This document shows, in pieces, positions 1 to 7,321 of a stretch of 12,000 nt of DNA. The stretch's first letter is position 1, and every line of letters starts with the position of its first letter. The position numbers were made by a program, and so were the translations under genes. The notes under the pieces were generated by a model. That model made no database searches and was not told the origin of the DNA. It saw nothing but the letters and a program-made list of their open reading frames with translations. Source of the stretch: Bdellovibrionales bacterium (lineage in GTDB: Bacteria; Bdellovibrionota; Bdellovibrionia; Bdellovibrionales; Bdellovibrionaceae); the NCBI GenBank assembly GCA_027320785.1, contig DAHVKR010000011.1, positions 1 to 12,000 of the forward strand, read 5' to 3'.

Positions 1-657
1 AATAAACTCCAAGAAGCCATCAGTAATCACTTTTTCAACTAGTGCCGGGTTACTTTCAATAAACTGGTCTGTTGTAACACGCTCGGCGATTCGAACATCA
101 TCTAAGCTATATCGAACAGTTTTAATCGTATTAAAGATTTCCTTTTGCCCTCTAACCGAAAACACTCTCACTTTTAGAACGGCCTCGAATGTAGTTTGAA
201 GATTTCGAATAAGACCTACTTTATCAGCCGTTCTCTTAATTTTAAAATCAAGAATCTTACCTTCAACAAGGGCTTGGTAGCCAAGTTTTTGAGAGTCCCG
301 CGAACAGACTTTAAGATCGTATTCCTCGTTTACAACAGGGCAAGAATTAAGATCGGACTTATTAATCAAAAAAGCCAAGACCTGACCCGAGCGATTCAAC
401 TCTTCAACAAAACGAACTTGAGCATCACTTTTAAGATCGCTGGGTCGACTTCCGAAGTCTAAAAAGGGAAGAACACCCAAACGTTTTTTAACTGAACTGT
501 CCATTGATTTCGGAGCTTCTAAACTTTGATCTCGACTTTCGCGAATCGGGCTCGAATGAGTGGGCGACCATAAAGAACATCCACTCAACATGAGTGCAGT
601 TAAAACAAAATAGAAAAATCGAGAAATCGAAAAGGATTCCTTCATTCGAGTTGTCAT
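1..657 (-). CDS. Outer-membrane-type lipoprotein, CsgG/TolB-N/FlgT-middle-like (3' end outside window)
   Basis: The frame is open from ATG at 657 to the left edge, giving 219 codons; the C-terminus is missing. The N-terminus is a lipoprotein signal: Arg/Lys n-region, hydrophobic stretch, then lipobox LMLSGC with lipid Cys27. Ser at +2 argues for outer-membrane sorting. A polar linker (about 28-57) leads to LGVLPFLDFG, a helix, then LGYQALVEGKILDF and a strand-rich stretch with VRVFSVRGQKEIFN. This order (VLPF strand, helix, 'lG...v.G.i' strand, 'v.vrvfd..g' strands) resembles the CsgG, TolB N-terminal and FlgT middle-domain folds; the match is by eye only. Two cysteines, near residues 104 and 117, could pair in the periplasm. 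The start overlaps the preceding gene's stop as ATGA, and a GGAG lies 8 nt upstream (666-669), supporting 657 over the in-frame ATG at 645. It is the third gene of a dnaE operon. Function unknown. Confidence 0.85.
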   Translation of the reverse strand, partial: MTTRMKESFSISRFFYFVLTALMLSGCSLWSPTHSSPIRESRDQSLEAPKSMDSSVKKRLGVLPFLDFGSRPSDLKSDAQVRFVEELNRSGQVLAFLINKSDLNSCPVVNEEYDLKVCSRDSQKLGYQALVEGKILDFKIKRTADKVGLIRNLQTTFEAVLKVRVFSVRGQKEIFNTIKTVRYSLDDVRIAERVTTDQFIESNPALVEKVITDGFLEFI

Positions 658-1757
658 TTTAATATCTCCAAACGAATTTCATTTTGGCTCGTCTCTGCTT
701 TCAACTTATGACCCTTCCAAGTTAAATTCTTAAGTTTCTGAGCCAATATCTGAGGTGTGGAGTCTGTTTCGACCTCATAAACAATTTCATTCGAAGCAAA
801 ACGACGTTCCGAGACCGTCTTTATAAGAGGAGTCGAGTTTATAATAAGTTGCCGAAATTGATCCTGCTCCATTAAAGGTACAGACCCATTAATAACCAGT
901 CTCATTAGAGGCTCTTGATTGAGAGATTTAACATCTATATCATCAATTTGGCTGACCAAATCCTGAGCCCAAACTTCAAACTTAGGATGGCCGTCATCGC
1001 GAATAGAAAAACGGCGGGCTGAATCCGTCACTTCTTTTCGGTATTCTTGCGAGTATATTTTCATCTTTACCGAAAGTATTTTTTCGTGACTAATTTTATC
1101 TCGAATAATTCGGCCTGTTCCCCATAAGATAAATGAACTCTTCAAAGTATTACGGTTCATAATATCTTGAGCCGAAATATCATTACTCAATTGTTCCAAC
1201 CAAACAGGGTTCAAGTTTTTATTATAGGTAAAACCAGCTTTTTCAAAAACTTTTTTAAAATCCTCATTCCACTCTTGCATCCAATCAAGAGCTTCTGAGG
1301 ATTTTGTTTTTTTATTCCAGCTTTCACCAATTCGATCCCCTGATTCATTTTCAATTGTGATAAAGCTTAGAATATTATTAGCTAACCTTGTCTTTGAAAA
1401 CATTCCTGCGTCAGACAAAAGTTTACGAAAATCTGTCAGAGAGACCTTGTATTGAACCGTAACACGAATCCCAAAAGGACCTCTCTCTATATCGGACGTT
1501 CGTTGGTAAGGTGTGAATTTCTGAGAATTTTTGATTACCTTGGCTGTCAGTACATCTTTACTCCGATTATAGGCTTCAGCGCCTACGTAATCGATAATAA
1601 GATCTTCTGCCATCTTTTGATTGGCTTGATCAACCAACTGTGAAATGGGAGTTTTTCCTGTGGTATCAGGACTTTCAACTGTCACTGTTTTATCCAGCGT
1701 TTGAGAATAACCAGGTAAAGCTATTAAGAGAAGCAAGAAACTTATTATGTATTTCAT
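654..1757 (-). CDS. Sec-exported protein of unknown function, possibly LPP20/FlgT-N-like
   Basis: A 367-residue protein I cannot name. Residues 1-18 form a signal peptide (Lys2, a run of Leu/Ile, cleavage probably after GYS before Gln19), so the product is periplasmic or outer-membrane associated. Residues about 40-115 hold an Ala-rich helix (QANQKMAEDLIIDYVGAEAY) followed by strands ending FGIRVTVQYKVSLTDFRKLL. That pattern recalls the LPP20/FlgT N-terminal domains. Residues about 205-245 contain LWGTGRIIRD and long strands; residues 283-367 form another alpha/beta unit. The protein has no cysteine. The ATG overlaps the dnaE stop as ATGA, with GAGG 5 nt upstream (1763-1766), so translation is probably coupled to dnaE. 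Its own stop overlaps the next lipoprotein gene the same way. The FlgT/CsgG-like reading of the pair is inference from fold pattern; existence of the gene is near certain. Confidence 0.9.
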   Translation of the reverse strand: MKYIISFLLLLIALPGYSQTLDKTVTVESPDTTGKTPISQLVDQANQKMAEDLIIDYVGAEAYNRSKDVLTAKVIKNSQKFTPYQRTSDIERGPFGIRVTVQYKVSLTDFRKLLSDAGMFSKTRLANNILSFITIENESGDRIGESWNKKTKSSEALDWMQEWNEDFKKVFEKAGFTYNKNLNPVWLEQLSNDISAQDIMNRNTLKSSFILWGTGRIIRDKISHEKILSVKMKIYSQEYRKEVTDSARRFSIRDDGHPKFEVWAQDLVSQIDDIDVKSLNQEPLMRLVINGSVPLMEQDQFRQLIINSTPLIKTVSERRFASNEIVYEVETDSTPQILAQKLKNLTWKGHKLKAETSQNEIRLEILK

Positions 1758-4700
1758 GATGACCTCATCTGAATTTCAAAAAATCCCGTTTGTCCCAAGT
1801 GGGATTGGATTTTTTCAAAAAGCTGCGAATCCATTTGTAATCCCTTGAGGGGAGAATCTTCTAAAACAACGCGTCGATTTAGTTCTGATACAAAAACCTG
1901 CAACTCTAAAGGGATTTCACCCTCATACTCCATCAATATTGAATAAAGGAGTTCGTACTGATCTGGTTGGAGTCGGTCCAAATGAACAACAACCTTTTGG
2001 GCCTTTGTAAAAACACCGTCTAAAGTATTGGCCGTGTCCACAAGCAATTTACCGCTTCCATTCTCAGCTTCTAAAGTTCCTCCCATAAGGAGAGGCTTAT
2101 CTGTTTTCAAAAGAGCTTCGTATGTTGCAAAAGTATCCGGAAAGAAAATAAGTTCCATTTGCCCGGTTAAATCTTCTACTTTTCCAAAGGCCATTCGAGT
2201 TCCCTTACGGGTTATGACTTCACGAAGTTCCGAGATCAGACCTGCGACGATGATTCTCTTTTTTTCTTTAGTTTCAACATGTGCCACACTTTTTAAAATG
2301 TCTTCAACACTTCCAGAGCTCCAGACCTGAATTAAAGAGTCGTATCCTCTCAGAGGATGATCACTGAGATAAAATCCCAAAACTTCTTTTTCATTGGCTA
2401 ATTGTATGGTTCGAGTCCAAGGAGTCACCTCATCAAGTTGAACCTGCGTATCAAAAGACTCATCTAAATCAAAAAGAGAGACCTGCCCCACTTCACGATC
2501 TTGATTTTTAGTTACCGCCACATCTAAAAATTTAGAGTAGCCCGCTAATAACTGCGCACGATGGTAGCCAAAATCATCAAAAGCTCCAGCTTTAATCAAA
2601 CACTCAATTACTTTTTTATTAACTTTTTTAAGTTCAACTGTATTGAAAAACTCATCAATACTTTCAAACCGTTTTTGAGGTAAGCTTTCTCGTGCCTCGA
2701 GAATAGCCTGCACAGCTGATTCTCCGACACCTTTAATAGCTCCTAAACCAAAATAAATAGTATTATCGTGGCAGGAAAATAAGTAATCAGAAAAGTTAAT
2801 ATGCGGAGGACGTACTTCAATTTTGCGTTTTTGTGCGTCCTTTACATATTTAACAATATTATCAGTATTACTAATTTCTGTAGAAAGAAGAGCCGCAAAA
2901 AATTCAACTGGGTAATGGGCTTTTAAGTAAGCTGTCTGCAGCGTTACAACGGAATAGGCCGCCGCATGGGATTTGTTAAACCCGTAGTCGGCAAACTTAT
3001 ACATCAAATCGAAAAGTTCACCAGACTTATCAATATCGAAGCCTTTTTCTTTGGCTCCTTTCATAAAGCGGTCACGGTGAAGATCCATTTCAGATTTGAT
3101 TTTCTTACCCATAGCTCGACGGAGCATATCCGCTTCACCCAGTGAGTAACCTGCAACCACAGAAGCAATGGCCATGACCTGTTCTTGATAAACTAGGATG
3201 CCGTAAGTTTCTTGTAGAATATTTCGAGTTTCATCAATAAGATACTCAACGGGCTTTTCTCCATGCTTACGAGCTGTATATTCTGGAATATTAGCCATTG
3301 GACCTGGTCGATATAAAGACGTGATCGCTGTTACATCTGCAAAACTGGAGGGACGAATTTTCTTCGTCGCATCCGTGATGCCATCGCCTTCAAACTGGAA
3401 CACCCCTGCGGTATCACCACGACCTAAAAGTTCAAAACAAGCGGGATCATCAAGAGGGATTTGATTGGCCGCAAGTGTGACATTCTTATTTTTTTGAATC
3501 AAATCCAAGGCTCTCTGAATATGAGTCAAAGTTTTAAGACCTAAAAAGTCGAACTTAATCAGACCTATCTTTTCAGCATGTTTCATATCATACTGAACAA
3601 CGTTCTCGTCCCCTGCTCCTTTAAAAAGCGGAGCATAGTCAGTCACTTTGCCATCCGCAATAATCACACCGGCCGCATGAATGCCGGCATGTCGAACCAG
3701 GCCTTCCACTCTCTGAGCTAAATCCAAAAGTGTCGCCACTTGAGGGTTCATCTCCATCATTTCTGTAAGCTTAGGCTCAAGCTCTAATGCTTCCTTTAAG
3801 GAAATCCCCAACTTATCCGGAATAAGCTTCGTGACCACATCTACTTCCGCAAAAGTCATCCCTAAAACTCGACCTACATCTTTAATAGCCGCACGAGCTT
3901 GCAGTTTTCCGTAGGTAATAATTTGACAGACACTTTCAGGTGAATACTTTTCTGTTACATATTGAATAACCCGAGGCCGTTTATCCATACAGAAATCGAT
4001 ATCGAAGTCGGGCATGGAAATCCGTTCTGGATTCAAGAAACGTTCGAAAAGAAGCCCATAAGGAAGAGGATCTAAATCAGTAATCCTAAGAACAAAGGCC
4101 ACCAGACTGCCCGCACCCGAGCCCCGACCTGGTCCCACTGGAATTCCATTTTTTTTCGCCCAGTTAATGAAGTCTTGTACGATCAGGTAATAACCGTTGA
4201 ACCCCATGCGATCAATAATCGAAAGTTCATAGCTTAAGCGCTTCTGATAATCTTCCCGGTCCGCATCCGTTATTTTACGACCGAGCTTTTCCATTTCCTG
4301 AAAACGTGAATTTAAGCCTTGTTCGGCTCGATATCGAATTTCATCTTCAACAGACCGACCTTCTTCCGTCGGAAATTGCGGAAGATGATAGATGGGTTTT
4401 CCTTGTTCATTTTTTAACTTAAACTGCAGATTACATCGCTCCGCAATTTCAAGCGTATTATCAAGAGCCTGCGGAACATCCGCGAAGAGCTTTCTCATCT
4501 GTTGAGAACTCTTCAAGTAAAACTCTGAAGAGCCTAACTTCATTCTATTTTCATCTGCTAAGGTTCTATTGGTTCCCACACAGATCAAAACTTCCTGAGC
4601 TATTAGATCATCTGGAACTAGATAATGAATATCATTCCCCGCTACCACAGGTACAGACTCAATCTTGGATGCCTCCAGGATAAACTCATTGATTTCATTC

Positions 4701-5245
4701 CATACAGGAAGAGTTCGATTCATTTCTAAATACAAACGATCGCCAAATATTTCTTTCAACTGTCGAATTCGAGCTAGTGCTGCTTCAGGTCCTTCTTTCA
4801 AAAAGAGATCGGGGATTTCACCACGAAGACCGCCTGTTAAACAGATTAGATCCTGATTCCATTCTTTCAATAACTCATCATCAATACGAGGCTTCCAATA
4901 AAAACCCTCTTGAAAACCTTTAGATGAAAGCCAACAAAGATTTTTATAGCCCTCTAAACTTTGAGCCAACAAAACCAATCGACGAGGCCCCATAAAAGCT
5001 TCTCGATCTTGCTTTTTCTCGAATCGCCCACCCGGCGCCACATAAGCATCCATTCCAATAATGGGTTTGATCTCTTGGCTTTGACAGGCAAAATAAAACT
5101 CAATGGCTCCAAACATATTGCCATTATCTGTTAAAGCTAAAGCTGGCATTTCAAACTCTTTCGCCTTTTTAGCTAAAGCCTTCAGACGACAGGAAGCCTC
5201 TAAAAGTGAGTACTCAGAATGGGTATGCAGGTGAACAAAGGACAT
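1754..5245 (-). CDS. dnaE: DNA polymerase III alpha subunit (replicative, DnaE1 type)
   Basis: Catalytic subunit of the replicative polymerase; adds dNTPs at the fork. From ATG 5245 it has 1163 residues, the usual DnaE1 length. Domains in order: PHP domain (HLHTHSEYS, about 5-285); polymerase core with GRGSGAGSL (about 370); catalytic PDFDIDF (Asp413, Asp415) and FDFLGL (Asp566); fingers with FNKSHAAAYS; helix-hairpin-helix LGAIKGVGESAV (about 830-860); clamp-binding QVSLF (921-925); OB fold (about 990-1075); C-terminal tail. All three catalytic aspartates are present. The PHP metal set is mixed: His7, His9, Asp40, Asp205 and His207 are kept, but TDNGN has Asn41 for the usual His, and Arg89 and Gly139 replace the usual His and Cys. 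Start: an in-frame TTG at 5263 has AAGGGG 3 nt upstream; ATG 5245 has GAGGG 2 nt upstream and gives the family-like MSFVHLH N-terminus, so I prefer it. The stop overlaps the next gene (ATGA). Confidence 0.98.
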   Translation of the reverse strand: MSFVHLHTHSEYSLLEASCRLKALAKKAKEFEMPALALTDNGNMFGAIEFYFACQSQEIKPIIGMDAYVAPGGRFEKKQDREAFMGPRRLVLLAQSLEGYKNLCWLSSKGFQEGFYWKPRIDDELLKEWNQDLICLTGGLRGEIPDLFLKEGPEAALARIRQLKEIFGDRLYLEMNRTLPVWNEINEFILEASKIESVPVVAGNDIHYLVPDDLIAQEVLICVGTNRTLADENRMKLGSSEFYLKSSQQMRKLFADVPQALDNTLEIAERCNLQFKLKNEQGKPIYHLPQFPTEEGRSVEDEIRYRAEQGLNSRFQEMEKLGRKITDADREDYQKRLSYELSIIDRMGFNGYYLIVQDFINWAKKNGIPVGPGRGSGAGSLVAFVLRITDLDPLPYGLLFERFLNPERISMPDFDIDFCMDKRPRVIQYVTEKYSPESVCQIITYGKLQARAAIKDVGRVLGMTFAEVDVVTKLIPDKLGISLKEALELEPKLTEMMEMNPQVATLLDLAQRVEGLVRHAGIHAAGVIIADGKVTDYAPLFKGAGDENVVQYDMKHAEKIGLIKFDFLGLKTLTHIQRALDLIQKNKNVTLAANQIPLDDPACFELLGRGDTAGVFQFEGDGITDATKKIRPSSFADVTAITSLYRPGPMANIPEYTARKHGEKPVEYLIDETRNILQETYGILVYQEQVMAIASVVAGYSLGEADMLRRAMGKKIKSEMDLHRDRFMKGAKEKGFDIDKSGELFDLMYKFADYGFNKSHAAAYSVVTLQTAYLKAHYPVEFFAALLSTEISNTDNIVKYVKDAQKRKIEVRPPHINFSDYLFSCHDNTIYFGLGAIKGVGESAVQAILEARESLPQKRFESIDEFFNTVELKKVNKKVIECLIKAGAFDDFGYHRAQLLAGYSKFLDVAVTKNQDREVGQVSLFDLDESFDTQVQLDEVTPWTRTIQLANEKEVLGFYLSDHPLRGYDSLIQVWSSGSVEDILKSVAHVETKEKKRIIVAGLISELREVITRKGTRMAFGKVEDLTGQMELIFFPDTFATYEALLKTDKPLLMGGTLEAENGSGKLLVDTANTLDGVFTKAQKVVVHLDRLQPDQYELLYSILMEYEGEIPLELQVFVSELNRRVVLEDSPLKGLQMDSQLFEKIQSHLGQTGFFEIQMRSS

Positions 5246-5307
5246 TGCCCTCAAGACTAGCAAAAACCCCTTGTAAAATCATGGATCAAAGCCGTGTGCG
5301 CGGCGTG

Positions 5308-7242
5308 TTAATGAAACCAACTCAGGAGGGATTTAAGCCCCCCCACAAAACCATTCCACATACGAGAAAAAATGTTCCCAGAAGGCGTATTTTCATTCTG
5401 AGAAGAGCTGACCGAAGCAGGACTTCGGGAGTTGGAGGTTGAAACAGGATTCAGATCAGCCTGAGTCTTCAGTTGGCCTGCGAGAACATCCGATTTAAGA
5501 CCAAAACGATCTGTTTTTAAATTAGGACATTGAGAGGCCTTCATCTGAGCCAATCGAGCATTATAGGCTTTCTTGACTTTGACCATCACACCATCTTGCC
5601 CCTGGCAGTAAGATTTGGGATCACGGCTGTCACAATCTGACTTCAAAAAGTCGTCCATTCTCTCATCCATTTTATTTTGCATATTCTCCATGGATTTAGC
5701 CAAAGACAGATAATTGCTATCGTAACTCGCCATCACGTCTGAGCTTTTTTGATTACAGTTTTGAATACGCTTTGAAACTCCATCCATAATACTTTTTAAG
5801 TCGGCACAGTCTTGAGAGTTTTTTTGATCATCACACTTCCAGGCCTCATACCTTTCCTGAAGAGCTTCATGTCTTTTCTCGGCCAAACTACGGCACTCTT
5901 TCGCCGCCTTATTGATGACGTCAGGGCCTTCCAAAGCTTTTTGCTTGTTTTCAATAATATTATTATAAGCCACCAGAATATTCTTAGAAATCAAAGCCCT
6001 TGTCACATTCATTTGATAAGACAAGTCTTCGATCATATCCATAATGGAATCAAGTTTTTGGCAAAGTTGTTTCTTTACATTGGGATCGCTCTGTAAAGCC
6101 AAACCAATTCTTTTCAACTGATCCAGTTGCTCTGTTGTGTAAGATCCCCGACATGCAACTCCTCCGGTTCCATTCAGAGAAGGATTTTTAGAAAGATTTT
6201 TTTCATCACTGAGATCAAAGATTTGCTCGAGCGGTTTCCCAGAAGCGACCTGCAAAGCCAGTTCTAAATCTTGAAGCTGTTTTTCATACAAATACATTTC
6301 TTTTTGCAGGTTTTCATAATCCGCCCAAGCTTGATTGGATTCGGCCAAAAGCTTATCTCTTTCCCCGGGACGATAAAGACTTAAAAGATCCAGAAAAAGG
6401 TTTTTAATCCCTGTATAGGCAGAGCTGACAGCCATAACGGCCACATTGCTAAACATAGTTCCCACACCGACACCAATGCCAAAACCCGTTCCCGCAAGCA
6501 GCTGATTTTTTGGATCTGAAAGTTTATTAATGGAACTCTCAATGCCTCGAGCCGCCTGAGTGAATCCAGCTCCTTGTCGATCTACTGATGTCGATAAAGC
6601 ATTAATACTGGGAGCAATCTGTTGGGAAGCATATACAAGATCATTCAGTTTACTAAAATCAAATTTATTTTTAGCATTATTAAAGGAATCCAAAAGACTT
6701 TGAGTGTCATAGGAAAATCCTGCCGCCTGAGCCTCATTCATCAAAAGTTTTAAAATTGATGCAGATTTCTTATCGCCAATTTTTTTATTCTCTTCCGCGA
6801 TAAATATTCTCTGTAACAAATCCGTTTCATTGTAGCTTCTATAGAGAAAAGGCTTCTTCACGAGTGCAAAGGAAATCAAAAAATCATTTTTTCTCTTTTT
6901 TACCATCAGGCGAATATATTCTAGATTATTCTCTGTTCGATAAAGTTGAACAGACTCTAAACTCTCTTTTTGATATTTTTGGGGATAGGATTTTAAGAGG
7001 TACTTCGCGATATCATCCGTTGTTGTCTTTTTAAAGTTGGGATAGAGCTTCGAACTGATTCGAGAGTTTTGCATAACGGCGGCCAAACTCTCTGTTTTTC
7101 CCAGCTTCACGGTTCTGAGAGCTACGGAGGTTTCGAAATTTTTATTTTTGATGTTGGCTTTAATAACTTGCCAACCGGCGGCCTGACTTTGAAAGGCCAA
7201 AAGAAGTACGGTGCCAAAAATAAAAAACCATGATCGGATCAT
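5308..7242 (-). CDS. Unrecognised exported 644-residue protein, Cys-rich C-terminal half, helical
   Basis: I do not recognise this family. Residues 1-21 form a signal peptide (Arg3, hydrophobic core, QSQA then Ala-Gly), so the protein is exported. Residues 22-180 look alpha/beta and contain no cysteine. Residues about 248-290 are a Gly-rich hydrophobic stretch (GTGFGIGVGVGTMFSN) that could insert in a membrane. Residues 296-335 and 395-535 are charged, heptad-like helices. Nine cysteines (364, 394, 450, 470, 479, 496, 537, 546, 572) all lie after the hydrophobic stretch, suggesting periplasmic disulfides. A Ser/Asn/Pro linker (about 598-620) leads to a C-terminal amphipathic helix rich in Trp/Phe/Leu. 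The start is fixed by the signal peptide and an in-frame TAA 9 nt upstream, yet there is no Shine-Dalgarno and the ATG sits in a perfect hairpin. The gene lies 79 bp after the vWA lipoprotein gene and 62 bp before dnaE. A surface or membrane-perturbing role is speculation. Confidence 0.88.
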   Translation of the reverse strand: MIRSWFFIFGTVLLLAFQSQAAGWQVIKANIKNKNFETSVALRTVKLGKTESLAAVMQNSRISSKLYPNFKKTTTDDIAKYLLKSYPQKYQKESLESVQLYRTENNLEYIRLMVKKRKNDFLISFALVKKPFLYRSYNETDLLQRIFIAEENKKIGDKKSASILKLLMNEAQAAGFSYDTQSLLDSFNNAKNKFDFSKLNDLVYASQQIAPSINALSTSVDRQGAGFTQAARGIESSINKLSDPKNQLLAGTGFGIGVGVGTMFSNVAVMAVSSAYTGIKNLFLDLLSLYRPGERDKLLAESNQAWADYENLQKEMYLYEKQLQDLELALQVASGKPLEQIFDLSDEKNLSKNPSLNGTGGVACRGSYTTEQLDQLKRIGLALQSDPNVKKQLCQKLDSIMDMIEDLSYQMNVTRALISKNILVAYNNIIENKQKALEGPDVINKAAKECRSLAEKRHEALQERYEAWKCDDQKNSQDCADLKSIMDGVSKRIQNCNQKSSDVMASYDSNYLSLAKSMENMQNKMDERMDDFLKSDCDSRDPKSYCQGQDGVMVKVKKAYNARLAQMKASQCPNLKTDRFGLKSDVLAGQLKTQADLNPVSTSNSRSPASVSSSQNENTPSGNIFSRMWNGFVGGLKSLLSWFH

Positions 7243-7252
7243 GGTTTTTTAT
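7216..7252 (-). terminator. Perfect inverted repeat with U-rich tail, covering a start codon
   Basis: Two perfect 15-bp arms (7220-7234 and 7238-7252) flank a 3-nt loop. Read on the minus strand, the 5' arm is ATAAAAAACCATGAT, the loop CCG, and the 3' arm runs into TTTTTTATTTTT (7216-7227). This is the form of a rho-independent terminator and lies about 70 nt after the stop of the vWA lipoprotein gene. The 5' arm also contains the ATG (7240-7242) of the following 644-residue gene, and the tail encodes its residues 6-9. It may end vWA transcripts, mask the start codon, or both. The stem has few G:C pairs (GG/CC plus the central GAT), so it is only moderately stable. On the plus strand it would also form a hairpin, with a shorter U run. 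Confidence 0.6.
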
Positions 7253-7321
7253 CGGAAAATACAGTGATTTTATTAAGATACTTTAGTCTTAAAACTCTCT
7301 AGATATTAGTCCAGCCGAGTT

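Noticed and set aside
196..462. Plus-strand open frame of 88 codons near the left edge
   Set aside because: It is antisense to the lipoprotein, whose frame is open over the whole 657 bp and carries a lipobox, an ATGA overlap and a Shine-Dalgarno.
5246..5307. Short GC-rich inverted repeat in the 62-bp gap before dnaE
   Set aside because: Only a 4-bp stem (GCCG/CGGC) and no U tract, so it is too weak to call a terminator. No convincing promoter was seen either.
5206..5442. Plus-strand open frame across the dnaE start and the end of the 644-residue gene
   Set aside because: It is antisense to two well-supported genes, has an Arg-rich composition typical of a shadow frame, and matches no family.
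7248..7276. Possible leaderless promoter (TTAATA, 17 nt, GATAAA) for the 644-residue gene
   Set aside because: Each hexamer matches only 4 of 6 consensus positions in AT-rich DNA, where such matches are common; mentioned in a finding but not called as a feature.
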